Of a stretch of DNA of 64,000 bases, positions 47,355-56,042 are shown piece after piece. Below the pieces are notes generated by a model that did no database searches, was not told the DNA's origin, and saw nothing but the letters and a program-made list of their open reading frames with translations. The stretch is from Bacteroidales bacterium MB20-C3-3 (GTDB lineage Bacteria > Bacteroidota > Bacteroidia > Bacteroidales > UBA932). The DNA lies in assembly GCA_035609245.1 (NCBI GenBank), contig CP141202.1:1860001-1924000 (forward strand), in the 5' to 3' direction. Every line of letters begins with the position of its first letter. Position 1 is the first letter of the stretch. A program made the position numbers and the translations under genes.

Positions 47355-47949
47355 AGAATCGACACTCAAGAATATGGTGCTTACACTTGCATCAATTACT
47401 CTTATTGCTTCAACTTTACTGGGTGGTGTCTATGCTCTTACAAAGAGCTCTATTGATGCAGCGAAGGTTGCAAAAATTAACGATGCCATATCTAAGGTTG
47501 TACCGGAGTTTGACAACGATCCCTCTTCTGAAAAGTTTGTAAAGGAGCTGGATGGAAAGAGTTATATTGTCTATCCTGCAAAAAGTGGTGAGGCAATTGT
47601 AGGATATGCTGTTGAGAGCTTTACAACAGGCGGATTCGGCGGAAGAATTACCCTTATGGTGGGATTTAATACAGATGGAACTATAAATAATACATCTGTT
47701 CTTTCACACGCTGAAACTCCGGGACTTGGAGACAAAATGGTGGAGGGAAAGAGTGATTTTAGCATTCAGTTTCAGGGTAAGAGTCCGGAGGACTTTAAGT
47801 TGCTGGTGAAGAAGGATGGAGGAGATGTTGATGCAATAACAGCCTCTACAATAACATCCAGGGCATTTTGTGAAGCGGTGACTGCTGCCTGGGAGGTTTA
47901 TAAACTTTGTGTTGACGAAAATGTAAAAAGGGAGGGGGAAGATGAGTAA
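47347..47949 (+). CDS. rnfG: Rnf electron transport complex subunit G
   Basis: A single N-terminal membrane segment (NMVLTLASITLIASTLLGGV) anchors a periplasmic FMN-binding domain. The covalent flavin site is DAITASTITSRAFCEAV, of the SxTxS type. GYAVESFTTGGFGGRITLMV and HAETPGLGDKM are family hallmarks. The 200-residue gene overlaps rnfD and rnfE by 8 bp each, indicating tight coupling. Confidence 0.96.
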   Translation: MARESTLKNMVLTLASITLIASTLLGGVYALTKSSIDAAKVAKINDAISKVVPEFDNDPSSEKFVKELDGKSYIVYPAKSGEAIVGYAVESFTTGGFGGRITLMVGFNTDGTINNTSVLSHAETPGLGDKMVEGKSDFSIQFQGKSPEDFKLLVKKDGGDVDAITASTITSRAFCEAVTAAWEVYKLCVDENVKREGEDE

Positions 47950-48529
47950 ACTAAATATTCTTACAAAGGGGATTTTCAAGGAGAATCCTGTTTTTGTGCT
48001 GATGTTGGGTATGTGTCCTACTCTGGGAACTACAACCTCTGCTATTAATGGTCTGGGAATGGGGCTGGCTACAACATTTGTTCTGATGCTCTCTAATGTG
48101 GTAATTTCTGCGATTGCTGGATTTGTTCCGGCAAAGGTAAGGATTCCCTCTTTTATTGTTGTTATTGCGGCGTTTGTGACTGTATTGCAGTTTGTTATGC
48201 AGGCTTATACGCCGGGTTTGTATGAAACTCTGGGACTTTTTATCCCGCTTATTGTTGTAAACTGTATAGTTCTTGGCAGGGCAGAGGCCTTTGCTTCAAA
48301 AAATTCAATCACAGACTCTTTCCTTGATGGTGTGGGGATAGGGCTTGGATTTACTGCAGCACTTACTGTACTGGGTTTAGTAAGAGAGATTCTGGGTAGT
48401 GCATCGGCTTTTGGAATAAAATTTTTGAACGGAGATGGTATTTTGGTGTTTATCCTGGCTCCTGGTGCATTTATTGCGCTGGGGTACCTGCTGGTTCTGT
48501 TCAATAAGTTAAAGACAAAAATTAAATAG
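47942..48529 (+). CDS. rnfE: Rnf electron transport complex subunit E
   Basis: A 195-residue membrane protein with six hydrophobic segments. It shows the RnfE pattern [41 protein letters not shown] and [20 protein letters not shown]. With RnfA it forms the pseudo-symmetric membrane core that carries electrons across the membrane. It is 8 bp from rnfA. Confidence 0.96.
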   Translation: MSKLNILTKGIFKENPVFVLMLGMCPTLGTTTSAINGLGMGLATTFVLMLSNVVISAIAGFVPAKVRIPSFIVVIAAFVTVLQFVMQAYTPGLYETLGLFIPLIVVNCIVLGRAEAFASKNSITDSFLDGVGIGLGFTAALTVLGLVREILGSASAFGIKFLNGDGILVFILAPGAFIALGYLLVLFNKLKTKIK

Positions 48530-48537
48530 GAGGGGTT

Positions 48538-49137
48538 ATGGAGTACATTTTAATAATCATATCTGCAGTATTTGTTAATAACATATTGCTATCCCAGTTT
48601 CTGGGAGTTTGTCCCTTCCTGGGTGTTTCGAACAAGGTTAGTACAGCAGCAGGCATGGCCGGGGCCGTAACCTTTGTGATTGCTGTTGCCACTCTTGTTA
48701 CATATCTCCTGCAGTATTATGTGTTAGTTCCTCTGGGCATTGAGTTTATGCAGACTGTTGCTTTTATACTTGTAATTGCAGCGCTTGTTCAGATGGTTGA
48801 GATTATTCTTAAGAAGGTTAGTCCATCGCTATATCAGGCACTTGGGATTTTCTTGCCTCTGATTACCACAAACTGTGCAGTTCTTGGTGTTGCTATTATC
48901 GTGGTATCCAAGGAATTTGCCTTTGGCAGCGATCCTCATATGCTTAACTTAGCTGAGTCAGTTGTTTATGGTATAGCAACAGCTCTTGGATTTGGCCTGG
49001 CAATGATACTTTTTGCAGGTCTCAGGGAGCAGCTGGAACTTGCAAATGTTCCCAAACCATTCAAAGGGATGCCCATTGCCCTTATAACAGCAGGTATTCT
49101 TGCCCTGTCATTTATGGGATTTGCAGGACTTGTTTAG
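48538..49137 (+). CDS. rnfA: Rnf electron transport complex subunit A
   Basis: A 199-residue six-segment membrane protein related to RnfE. Motifs include [20 protein letters not shown], the conserved [15 protein letters not shown] and [27 protein letters not shown]. The gene closes the rnfBCDGEA order typical of Bacteroidota. No clear terminator is seen; a TPR gene follows 18 bp later. Confidence 0.97.
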   Translation: MEYILIIISAVFVNNILLSQFLGVCPFLGVSNKVSTAAGMAGAVTFVIAVATLVTYLLQYYVLVPLGIEFMQTVAFILVIAALVQMVEIILKKVSPSLYQALGIFLPLITTNCAVLGVAIIVVSKEFAFGSDPHMLNLAESVVYGIATALGFGLAMILFAGLREQLELANVPKPFKGMPIALITAGILALSFMGFAGLV

Positions 49138-49155
49138 TATTTGTAAATTTGAATT

Positions 49156-49431
49156 ATGGCTAAAACCTTACTTGAAATAGATCAGCTGCTAAGAGCGGGA
49201 GATGCTGATGCAGCAAATGTGGAGCTGAGAGCTCTGCTTGAGAGGGAACCAAACAATGCCGAGGCTTGGTATCTTTTGGGAAGTCTTCTCAGAAGGCAGC
49301 AACTATGGGGGGATGCAATAAACGCCCTTAATAAGGCTAAGTTTCTTAATCCTGAAGGACCTGCTGCCCATGCAATAGAGTCCATTTATGAGATTCTGAG
49401 TTATCAGAATACTGATTTGATGAATCCGTAA
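49156..49431 (+). CDS. Small tetratricopeptide-repeat protein
   Basis: The 91-residue protein has two TPR-like helix pairs (DADAANVELRALLEREPNNA EAWYLLGSLLRRQQLWGDAI NALNKAKFLNPEGPAA), which usually mediate protein-protein contacts. No signal peptide or membrane segment is seen. A TAAATTTG -7-like box lies at 49144-49151, only five bases before the ATG, so it may be co-transcribed with rnf or made from a leaderless transcript. Confidence 0.8.
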   Translation: MAKTLLEIDQLLRAGDADAANVELRALLEREPNNAEAWYLLGSLLRRQQLWGDAINALNKAKFLNPEGPAAHAIESIYEILSYQNTDLMNP

Positions 49432-49442
49432 AGGGAGAGAGT

Positions 49443-50072
49443 TTAAATAATTTTACCTCCCCTGATGTGGAGTGAAGATGTAGCCAGGCCATCTGTTTCG
49501 CCCCTGTTGTGGGTGACATGGAGAACGGTCTGGCCCTCTTTTTTGAGTATTGCCAATGTCTTTACCGCCTCCTCTCTAAGCTCCTCATCCAGTGCGGAGA
49601 GCGGCTCGTCAAGCAGTAAAACCGATGGCTGGTGCGCCATGGCGCGGGCAAGTGCACATCTCTGCTTTTCACCGCCGGATAAATCTTTTATAGCTCTCTT
49701 AAGCAATCCCTCAATTTTGAAAAGGGAGGCGATTCTCCAGGTCTCCTTTGCAACGGTAGCTTTGTCGGCACCGGAAATGGAGAGGGGAAAGCCGATGTTC
49801 TCTTCAACTGTCATATGGGGAAAGAGGGCGTAATCCTGGAAGAGCATACCCACCGGCCTCTTTCTGGCAGGGGTGTTGGTCATATCTACCCCATCAATAA
49901 GTATTTTGCCCTTTTCAGGAAATCTAAGCCCGGCAATCAGCTCAAGCATAACAGACTTGCCGGAGCCAGACGGGCCAAGCAGTGCTGTATAGCTACCCTT
50001 GGGAAGTTCCAGGTTTATGGGGCCAAGGGTAAACAGCCCTGCTTTGTATATAATGTTTTCCAGTATTACCAT
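49443..50072 (-). CDS. Molybdate/tungstate-type ABC transporter ATP-binding protein
   Basis: The 209-residue ATPase has Walker A LLGPSGSGKSVMLELIAG, Q-loop FQDYALFPHMTVEENIGF, signature LSGGEKQRCALARAMA, Walker B VLLLDEPLSALD and switch His in HVTHNRGET. It lacks the C-terminal TOBE/MOP domain of ModC and so is short. The preceding permease (7-bp overlap) points to tungstate or molybdate uptake, by analogy with WtpC/TupC. No substrate-binding protein gene is adjacent. Confidence 0.85.
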   Translation of the reverse strand: MVILENIIYKAGLFTLGPINLELPKGSYTALLGPSGSGKSVMLELIAGLRFPEKGKILIDGVDMTNTPARKRPVGMLFQDYALFPHMTVEENIGFPLSISGADKATVAKETWRIASLFKIEGLLKRAIKDLSGGEKQRCALARAMAHQPSVLLLDEPLSALDEELREEAVKTLAILKKEGQTVLHVTHNRGETDGLATSSLHIRGGKII

Positions 50073-50845
50073 CTTCTCTTCTGGTATATTCTCAGCAGTG
50101 TAAACAGGATAAGGGTAACGGTGACAAATATCACCGCCACAGGCCTCGCATAGTTTATTCCGAATGAGTTAAATCTGTCAAATATCAAAACCGGTGTGGT
50201 CATCGGGTGGTATGCAACTATCACTATTGCCCCAAACTCGCTCATCCCGCGTGCAAACATCAGCATAAGTCCTGAGATAACCGATCTGCCGGCAAGGGGC
50301 ATGGATATTTTGTAAAATGTAGTAAACTTTGATGCGCCAAGTGTCTCCGCGGCCTGCTCCAGCCTTTCCGGGACTGCCGAAAATCCATCCCTTGCTGAGT
50401 TTATAAGAAACGGAAGACTCACAAACGCCATCGCCATCCCAATAGCTATGGGAGAGCCCACCAGGTTAAGCCCTATGGAATCTGCCGCAGAACCCAGCAG
50501 ACTATCCCTGGAGATAACCCCAAGGAGTGCAATTCCGGCAGCTGAGTGGGGAATCACTATAGGCAGATCAATAATCGCCTCAACTACACCCTTAAGCGGG
50601 AACTTTTTTCTGGCAAGAATATAGGCCAGCGGAATGGCAAATACCGACGAAATAAATGTCGCAGCAGCAGATACACCCAGTGTCAGCACAATACTTCTGC
50701 TCACCTCCGGATCCCTTATTGTCTCAAAGAGCCCCGGTGCTTTTACCGATAGAAACATCCCCGCAAGCGGCGCAAAAATGAACAGCAACGCCACTGCTCC
50801 AAGAAGCATAAAGGCTAAATGAGTGATGTTGCGGTTGTGGTGCAT
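50066..50845 (-). CDS. Molybdate/tungstate-type ABC transporter permease
   Basis: The 259-residue permease has about six membrane segments and the permease loop motif EQAAETLGASKFTTFYKISM PLAGRS. The C-terminal region GMSEFGAIVIVAYHPMTTPV resembles WtpB/TupB permeases. The ATG at 50845 (MHHNRNITHLAFMLL) is chosen; the open frame runs on to 50989 only through a noncoding repeat that gives the meaningless RRERGG-type peptide. It is the first gene of the pair, so the upstream binding protein usual in this family is missing. Confidence 0.85.
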   Translation of the reverse strand: MHHNRNITHLAFMLLGAVALLFIFAPLAGMFLSVKAPGLFETIRDPEVSRSIVLTLGVSAAATFISSVFAIPLAYILARKKFPLKGVVEAIIDLPIVIPHSAAGIALLGVISRDSLLGSAADSIGLNLVGSPIAIGMAMAFVSLPFLINSARDGFSAVPERLEQAAETLGASKFTTFYKISMPLAGRSVISGLMLMFARGMSEFGAIVIVAYHPMTTPVLIFDRFNSFGINYARPVAVIFVTVTLILFTLLRIYQKRRW

Positions 50846-50913
50846 AGGGCAAAGATAGGAAATAATCAAGTTCGCTAGTCTGCTTCTGCACCCTTCCCCA
50901 GTGTACTGCTGCG

Positions 50914-51111
50914 CCCTACCTGAATCACCCGCAGCCCCTCTGGAACTTTTCCTCCTCGCTCTCTTCGTTCGCTGTGGCGGAGGTTCCATCGCTCAAAGAC
51001 CTGCTCCTCATCCCTACCTGAATCACCCGCAGCCCCTCTGGAACTTTTCCTCCTCGCTCTCTTCGTTCGCTGTGGCGGAGGTTCCATCGTGTCTCGGTTG
51101 ATTCAGGTAGG
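50914..51111 (+). repeat. Tandem copies of a hairpin repeat (copies A1 and A)
   Basis: Two 78-bp copies (50914-50991 and 51012-51089) are identical by eye and 98 bp apart. Each contains a 33-bp core that begins cctcctcgctctc and ends gtggcggagg (50951-50983 and 51049-51081). The second copy is closed into a full hairpin by perfect 13-bp arms, CCTACCTGAATCA at 51013-51025 and TGATTCAGGTAGG at 51099-51111. The first copy has the left arm only. Confidence 0.9.
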
Positions 51112-51226
51112 AATATGGCAATCTTTTTACATAGTTTACACAGCGGGTTTGATCTGAAGTTTCCCGCGTCAAAGACCGGTAGTAAACTATATACCCGTAC
51201 TGCTATAACTCACAGTATATCTTCAG

Positions 51227-51271
51227 GTTAACACTTAATCCCGCGGATGATCCGCGGGATTAAGTGTTAAC
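51227..51271. repeat. Perfect 21-bp palindromic hairpin with TGA loop
   Basis: Arms of 21 bp at 51227-51247 and 51251-51271 are exact reverse complements around the 3-nt loop TGA. The left arm runs from GTTAAC through ACTTAATC to CCGCGGA. There is no T-run after it, so it is not a classical terminator. A degenerate relative with the same outer ACACTTTA/TAAAGTGT ends and a GGTGATCC centre lies at about 62126-62162. Confidence 0.9.
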
Positions 51272-51299
51272 GCGTACTCAGTAAGCGAGATACAGCCTC

Positions 51300-51427
51300 A
51301 CGGGTATGACACTTCACCGCCTTCTGCAAAGTTTATAAGGTGCTTCGCCGGTTTAGCCATCCGGCAATACAAGTTATTTTCGCAGCCCGGGAGATAACTT
51401 TTGTACAGACCTGCGACGCATACCCGT
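51300..51427. repeat. Nested inverted repeats
   Basis: ACGGGTATG (51300-51308) pairs with CATACCCGT (51419-51427). Inside, AAGTTAT (51371-51377) pairs with ATAACTT (51394-51400). The sequence after the right arm (CCGCTGTAACTCTCAGTAAATC) resembles that before the 21-bp palindrome (CTGCTATAACTCACAGTATATC), so this looks like a repeated unit. Confidence 0.6.
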
Positions 51428-51900
51428 ACCGCTGTAACTCTCAGTAAATCACTAACAACTACTTTGACCTGACATGTCATTTGTCATATTAAGTGCCTGT
51501 AGTAAGATAATCAACGCGTTACAACGCTGCGGGTTTTATATTTTCAGGTGAATTCGTTCGTAAATTATAGGAATAATATCATAATGCATAGGTTTGGGTT
51601 GAGAGGGATTTTCGTTTATCTTGCTTATAGTTAGAGGTTTAAAAATTGATTTTTTGAGAAGTTTTTAAAAATGCAATTTGTAATTACTTGGTTTCTTAGC
51701 ATATATACGAATATCCCTGTCAACCCATTTTCTTTTTCTGCAGATGCAATCCTCTTGTCAGGGATGAATTATCATGTGCCGGGCGACAAACTTAAAAACT
51801 TAATAATTTATTAACATATAATTATTATATTTGGTTATTATTAATTAATAAGACTCTTCCTACGGTTTTCCCGTCCTCATTTCTCCGGGTCCTTCTCATT

Positions 51901-52831
51901 TTATGGGTAACAGTATCGTGAGCACAGCATTAACATATGATATACAGAACCGTCTTCGGATGATCAATAACCCATCCTCGCTGGGTACAAAGCCTTTCGC
52001 TATGGAGCTACAGTACAATGCTCCAAATGTGAGCGGAGCGACAGCCCAGTACTCTGGCAATATCAGTGCCGTAAAATGGAGACACAACGGAGGCAGCGAA
52101 CAGAGCTACCGTTATAATTACGATTCATACAGCCGTCTGACGGATGGCCTACACAGCGGTTCAAACAACGAACAGGGGATAACCTACGACTCCAATGGTA
52201 ACATAACCGCCCTAACCAGAACAGGGATACAACCTGCAGCAATGACATACAATTACTCGGGAAACAGACTCTCTTCAATAGTTAAAGGAGGTACTACATA
52301 CACCTATGCTCATGACAGTAACGGCAATGTGACAACAGACGGTATAAGAGGGATGACAATAACATACAACTACCTCAACCTGCCAAAGAGCGTGATCAAG
52401 GGTGCGGATAATCTTGAGTTCATCTACGATGCCACAGGAGTCAAGCTGGCAACAAAACAAAACGGAACAACGCAGAACTACTACACAGGAGCAGTAGTGT
52501 ACAAATCAGACAAGACACCTGACTACATACTAACCTCTAGTGGTATGATAAGAAAAGATGGTGCAAACTACATACGCCAGTACAACATAACAGACCATCT
52601 GGGAAATGTCAGGTCTGTTGTAAACCAGTCCGGGACAATTGAACAGGCTACTGACTATTACCCCTATGGATTATCTTTCAGCAATAACAATCTAACTAAA
52701 AACCGTTATCTTTACAATGGCAAGGAGATCCAGAACCAGACCCTCTCCTCACAGTTCTTTGGAATGTATGATTATGGAGCGAGGTATTACGATCCTGTGA
52801 TAGGAAGGTGGATGGGGGTTGACCCACTGGC
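51901..52831 (+). repeat. RHS core DNA copy 1 (longest)
   Basis: This is the reference copy of the repeated RHS-core DNA. Copy 2 aligns from its position 52033 onward, copy 3 from 52485, copy 4 from about 52544, and copy 5 covers 51902-52109. Identity between copies is near complete by eye with a handful of substitutions. All copies that reach the 3' end diverge just after the codons for GRW(M/I)GVDPL. Confidence 0.9.
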
Positions 52832-53519
52832 AGAGAAGAAACCATGGCTTACTCCATACCATTTTTGTAGTAATAATCCACTTAATAGACTTGACCCAGA
52901 CGGCAGAGATGATTTTGAACTTAATAATAAAGGACAAATTGTAAATCGTATCGAAAATAAAAAAGCGGACAATATTTATATTCTTAATAATGACGGAAAG
53001 CGTATAGATGGTCAAACATTAAATTTTGAATACGGTACTATTACTGCTGTTAGGAATCCGACGGTTAAAGTAAAAGGTAAAGATGGTAACGTAACTGATA
53101 AGCCTTTAATCCTATTTGAAGTAAAAGGAAATGACAATACTACTAAGATGTTTGAATTCTTGGCAAATCCATCAAGTACAGGAGTGGAGTGGACACATGC
53201 AAAAATTGGTGCTGAGAAGTCTGAGCAAAATGTAATTGGAAGCTCACATGACAAATCATCGACACCAGTTGGTCACTACTTAAGAGCCACAAAATATACT
53301 TTAAAGGAAGTAACACATAATCATCCTAGCGGTAATTATCTTCCTTCTGATGGAGATAAGAGCGGGGCAAAACTTTATAAACAGCAGAATAGTAATACGT
53401 TGCTCAATATTTATACTTACCCTAATCGGTATAGTGGATATGATGAAAAAGGCACTCTTGATTTTAGTGATTTTGAAAATATGCCAACTATTGAAGTAAT
53501 TGGGACAAAAAAGAATTAA
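51903..53519 (+). CDS. Truncated RHS core with C-terminal JAB-like metallopeptidase toxin domain (cassette 1)
   Basis: Residues 1-310 are RHS/YD repeats (YNYDSYSRLTDG, YDSNGNITALTR, YAHDSNGNVTTDG) ending in the RHS-core close GARYYDPVIGRWMGVDPL and NNPLNRLDPDGRD. The last 200 residues are a variable domain with H472-N-H474-P and S482-D-G-D485, a JAMM-like zinc pattern as in JAB-like toxin 1 domains. There is no signal, PAAR or TcdB-like N-terminus; the ATG is internal to the core as seen in copy 5, so this is an orphan tip, not a full RHS gene. A secreted candidate immunity gene follows 2 bp later. Confidence 0.8.
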   Translation: MGNSIVSTALTYDIQNRLRMINNPSSLGTKPFAMELQYNAPNVSGATAQYSGNISAVKWRHNGGSEQSYRYNYDSYSRLTDGLHSGSNNEQGITYDSNGNITALTRTGIQPAAMTYNYSGNRLSSIVKGGTTYTYAHDSNGNVTTDGIRGMTITYNYLNLPKSVIKGADNLEFIYDATGVKLATKQNGTTQNYYTGAVVYKSDKTPDYILTSSGMIRKDGANYIRQYNITDHLGNVRSVVNQSGTIEQATDYYPYGLSFSNNNLTKNRYLYNGKEIQNQTLSSQFFGMYDYGARYYDPVIGRWMGVDPLAEKKPWLTPYHFCSNNPLNRLDPDGRDDFELNNKGQIVNRIENKKADNIYILNNDGKRIDGQTLNFEYGTITAVRNPTVKVKGKDGNVTDKPLILFEVKGNDNTTKMFEFLANPSSTGVEWTHAKIGAEKSEQNVIGSSHDKSSTPVGHYLRATKYTLKEVTHNHPSGNYLPSDGDKSGAKLYKQQNSNTLLNIYTYPNRYSGYDEKGTLDFSDFENMPTIEVIGTKKN

Positions 53520-53521
53520 GT

Positions 53522-54010
53522 ATGAAAAGATATATTAAATATTTTTTGCTTGCTTGTTTAGGTATGTTTAGTTTATTATCTAAATCACAAGATTTTAATA
53601 CGAGCGATTCATTACCTGTATTAAAAATTGCGAATGAACAACTCTTAGTTATAATCGATAGCCTTATAGAGTATGATAAAAGATGTGATTTCTATGATTC
53701 AAATTTAGTTTATATTGTGCATATTCAGCCAACGGAATATACTACTTTAATCCAATTTACATCAAGCCATAAATTGATAAAAATGGGTAATGAGACAGGT
53801 TGTCTTGCTAAAAAAGGACATGTTATTGTTGTAAGGGGAATTTATGATGATACTCTTTTTGAAAAGACAAGATGTAAGAAAATATTCAATTATTACCAGC
53901 CTTCTGATGGAATTGATTCAAACGGAACGGTTATAATTGATATTTATGAAGATGATTCTTATACCCAATGGGATTACAAATACAATAAAGGTAGCTTTAC
54001 TAAAATATAA
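53522..54010 (+). CDS. Candidate secreted immunity protein for cassette 1
   Basis: The 162-residue product starts with a signal peptide (MKRYIKYFLLACLGMFSLLS|KSQ) and has an acidic, beta-rich mature part with no recognised family. It begins 2 bp after the JAB-like toxin stop and is AT-rich compared with the RHS core. By position it is the expected immunity protein; a periplasmic site would match an effector acting in the envelope. It shares weak layout similarity with the immunity candidate of cassette 3 (a mid-protein KRC motif). Confidence 0.6.
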   Translation: MKRYIKYFLLACLGMFSLLSKSQDFNTSDSLPVLKIANEQLLVIIDSLIEYDKRCDFYDSNLVYIVHIQPTEYTTLIQFTSSHKLIKMGNETGCLAKKGHVIVVRGIYDDTLFEKTRCKKIFNYYQPSDGIDSNGTVIIDIYEDDSYTQWDYKYNKGSFTKI

Positions 54011-54057
54011 TTAAAAAGCTTGGCAAGCTTAGGTTATTTTAATGCACATCATGAAGG

Positions 54058-54080
54058 ACGTTCAAATGAACGTACTTTTT
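54058..54080 (+). terminator. Possible terminator after cassette 1
   Basis: A short hairpin ACGTTCA-AA-TGAACGT is followed by TTTTT. The loop of two bases is tight, and a second small palindrome AAGCTTGGCAAGCTT lies just upstream, so the call is weak. Confidence 0.4.
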
Positions 54081-54127
54081 AATTTCATCTTGCTTAAAGA
54101 GATAGACCGGCAAATCTTAACTTTATT

Positions 54128-54924
54128 GCGGAGCGACAGCCCAGTACTCTGGCAATATCAGTGCCGTAAGATGGAGACACAACGGAGGCGGCGAACAGAG
54201 TTACCGTTATAATTACGATTCATACAGCCGTCTGACGGATGGCCTACACAGCGGTTCAAACAACGAACAGGGGATAACCTGCGACTCCAATGGTAACATA
54301 ACCGCCCTAACCAGAACAGGGATACAACCTGCAGCAATGACATACAATTACTCGGGAAACAGACTCTCTTCAATAGTTAAAGGAGGTACTACATACACCT
54401 ATGCTCATGACAGTAACGGCAATGTGACAACAGACGGTATAAGAGGGATGACAATAACATACAACTACCTCAACCTGCCAAAGAGCGTGATCAAGGGTGC
54501 GGATAATCTTGAGTTCATCTACGATGCCACAGGAGTCAAGCTGGCAACAAAACAAAACGGAACAACGCAGAACTACTACACAGGAGCAGTAGTGTACAAA
54601 TCAGACAAGACACCTGACTACATACTAACCTCTAGTGGTATGATACGAAAAGATGGTGCAAACTACATGCGCCAGTACAACATAACAGACCATCTGGGAA
54701 ATGTCAGGTCTGTTGTAAACCAGTCCGGAACCATTGAACAGGCTACTGACTATTACCCATATGGATTATCCTTCAGTAATACCAATCTAAACAAAAACCG
54801 TTATCTTTATAATGGAAAAGAGTTGCAGAACCAGACCCTCTCCTCACAGTTCTTTGGAATGTATGATTACGGAGCGAGGTATTACGATCTCGTGATAGGG
54901 AGGTGGATAGGGGTTGATCCATTG
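54128..54924 (+). repeat. RHS core DNA copy 2
   Basis: It aligns to copy 1 from 52033 with a constant offset of 2095 bp. The frame is open from 54121 but has no start codon before 54337, and a stop at 54118-54120 precedes it. One visible substitution changes a YD-repeat Tyr to Cys (CNGACTCC region, 54280s). The break at the 5' end is abrupt, with unrelated AT-rich DNA upstream. Confidence 0.9.
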
Positions 54925-55629
54925 GCAAGTGATGCACCTAGTTGGTCTCCTTATCGAGCGTTCTTTAATAATCCACTTAGATTTATTGACCCTGATGGCC
55001 TATTTGAGATTGAAACAGGGAAAATAGAGAAAGGGGATAATCTAACAGCAATAGCAAAGCAGCTTAATGAAAAATTTAAAACTAATCTAACTGTAGCCCA
55101 AATAGCAAAAGCAAACGATTTAAAAGATGCTAATAAGATAAAAGCAGGAAATTTCATAAAATTGCCAGGTGCAGATATTGAATTAAATTTTGACTTAAGT
55201 TCTTTAAAAGTCTCAGATATCAATTATAGTATTGATATGCCAGATTTGGAATGGGAAGGCACAAGTGGACGAGAGGGTTATCAAAGTTCAGAATTTCAAA
55301 ACTTAAAAGATAAAGGGCCAATACCAGAAGGACAATACATCGTTGACCCAGCCCGCACACAGTCAATATCAGATATTAGTACATGGGATAGAGCGAAAGG
55401 AACAATTGGGCGAGGTTCTTGCCCTGGATTAGAAAAATCTTGGGGAGAGCATAGAACTTGGTTGACACCTTCGGCTGGAACTAATACTTTTGGAAGAAAT
55501 GGTTTTACTATACACGGTGGCGCTATACCAGGTTCTGCAGGTTGCATTGATTTGACGAGTAGAAACAATAGTTTTCACAATTGGTTGAAATCACACGACA
55601 AACCATTGAATTTAAAGATAAAATATTAG
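54337..55629 (+). CDS. Truncated RHS core with LysM and Tlde1-like L,D-transpeptidase toxin domain (cassette 2)
   Basis: The RHS part is the same repeat as cassette 1, ending RYYDLVIGRWIGVDPLASD and NNPLRFIDPDGLFE. A LysM-like domain follows at about residues 226-275 (IEKGDNLTAIAKQLNEKF, IKAGNFIKLPG). The end from about residue 305 has the Tlde1/L,D-transpeptidase pattern GYQSSEFQNLKDKGPIPEGQ Y and HGGAIPGSAGCIDL, with His393 and catalytic Cys403. Tlde1 effectors exchange or cut peptidoglycan tetrapeptides, so periplasmic action is expected. The homologous frame extends back to 54121 without an ATG; a real start is uncertain. Confidence 0.8.
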   Translation: MTYNYSGNRLSSIVKGGTTYTYAHDSNGNVTTDGIRGMTITYNYLNLPKSVIKGADNLEFIYDATGVKLATKQNGTTQNYYTGAVVYKSDKTPDYILTSSGMIRKDGANYMRQYNITDHLGNVRSVVNQSGTIEQATDYYPYGLSFSNTNLNKNRYLYNGKELQNQTLSSQFFGMYDYGARYYDLVIGRWIGVDPLASDAPSWSPYRAFFNNPLRFIDPDGLFEIETGKIEKGDNLTAIAKQLNEKFKTNLTVAQIAKANDLKDANKIKAGNFIKLPGADIELNFDLSSLKVSDINYSIDMPDLEWEGTSGREGYQSSEFQNLKDKGPIPEGQYIVDPARTQSISDISTWDRAKGTIGRGSCPGLEKSWGEHRTWLTPSAGTNTFGRNGFTIHGGAIPGSAGCIDLTSRNNSFHNWLKSHDKPLNLKIKY

Positions 55630-55630
55630 T

Positions 55631-55927
55631 ATGAAACATTTTAGATGGGTTTTAATTCTGATTTCAATAGGGTTTTATGTAATAGCTATTACTGAAATAT
55701 TCATGTATTTTAGAAATCCTGAAAGCTATATGCTGGGGTCTGAAGCTATGATAAGCAATGGAGGGCTATACTATAAAAGCAAAGTTGCCTTTTTGTTAAT
55801 TAACTCAATACAAATAATACTTTCCATCTCGGCTATAATCTTATTTTTGAAAGCTAAAGGAATGATAGGATTTGTAATTGCAGCATTACTTGTGATTTTG
55901 CAATTTTTATTTCTTCTAATCAAGTAA
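55631..55927 (+). CDS. Candidate membrane immunity protein for cassette 2
   Basis: A 98-residue protein with three hydrophobic segments: FRWVLILISIGFYVIAITEI, VAFLLINSIQIILSISAIIL and IGFVIAALLVILQFLFLLI. It starts 1 bp after the stop of the Tlde1-like toxin. No family was recognised. Position directly behind a peptidoglycan-targeting effector suggests that it protects the periplasmic face of the producing cell. Confidence 0.6.
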   Translation: MKHFRWVLILISIGFYVIAITEIFMYFRNPESYMLGSEAMISNGGLYYKSKVAFLLINSIQIILSISAIILFLKAKGMIGFVIAALLVILQFLFLLIK

Positions 55928-55961
55928 TAATCTAAAGCTTAGCTTGCTTAATAAAAGCATC

Positions 55962-55999
55962 AAGGAGAGCGAAGACATGTTGTTATTCGCCCTCTTTTA
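55962..55999 (+). terminator. Possible terminator after cassette 2
   Basis: GAGAGCGAA and TTCGCCCTC pair in 8 of 9 positions around a loop of about 12 nt and are followed by TTTT. It lies about 35-70 bp after the immunity gene. Confidence 0.5.
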
Positions 56000-56042
56000 G
56001 TTTTTGTTTACCAAAAAGTCTAAAGGACTCCTGTACTAAAAC

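Larger units (their letters stand above)
50846..51902. other. Noncoding left boundary of the toxin island, rich in hairpins
   Basis: This kilobase has no credible gene. It holds a 98-bp tandem repeat with a hairpin element (50914-51111), a hairpin at 51131-51190, a perfect 21-bp palindrome arm pair (51227-51271), and nested inverted repeats at 51300-51427. From about 51540 to 51900 it becomes AT-rich with no clear structure beyond a TATATTTG box at 51826-51833. Short open frames over the repeats encode Arg/Glu-rich peptides with no family pattern. Confidence 0.75.

Noticed and set aside
50846..51101. Open frames on both strands across the repeats, including an apparent N-terminal extension of the ABC permease
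   Set aside because: They translate the repeat core into Arg/Glu/Lys-rich peptides with no family pattern, and the permease homology begins at the ATG at 50845.
50914..51111. Possible CRISPR array
   Set aside because: Only two 78-bp copies at 98-bp spacing are present, with a hairpin core and no series of short repeats and spacers, and no cas genes.
51227..51271. Perfect palindrome as a rho-independent terminator
   Set aside because: No T-run follows on either strand and the nearest gene end is several hundred bases away.
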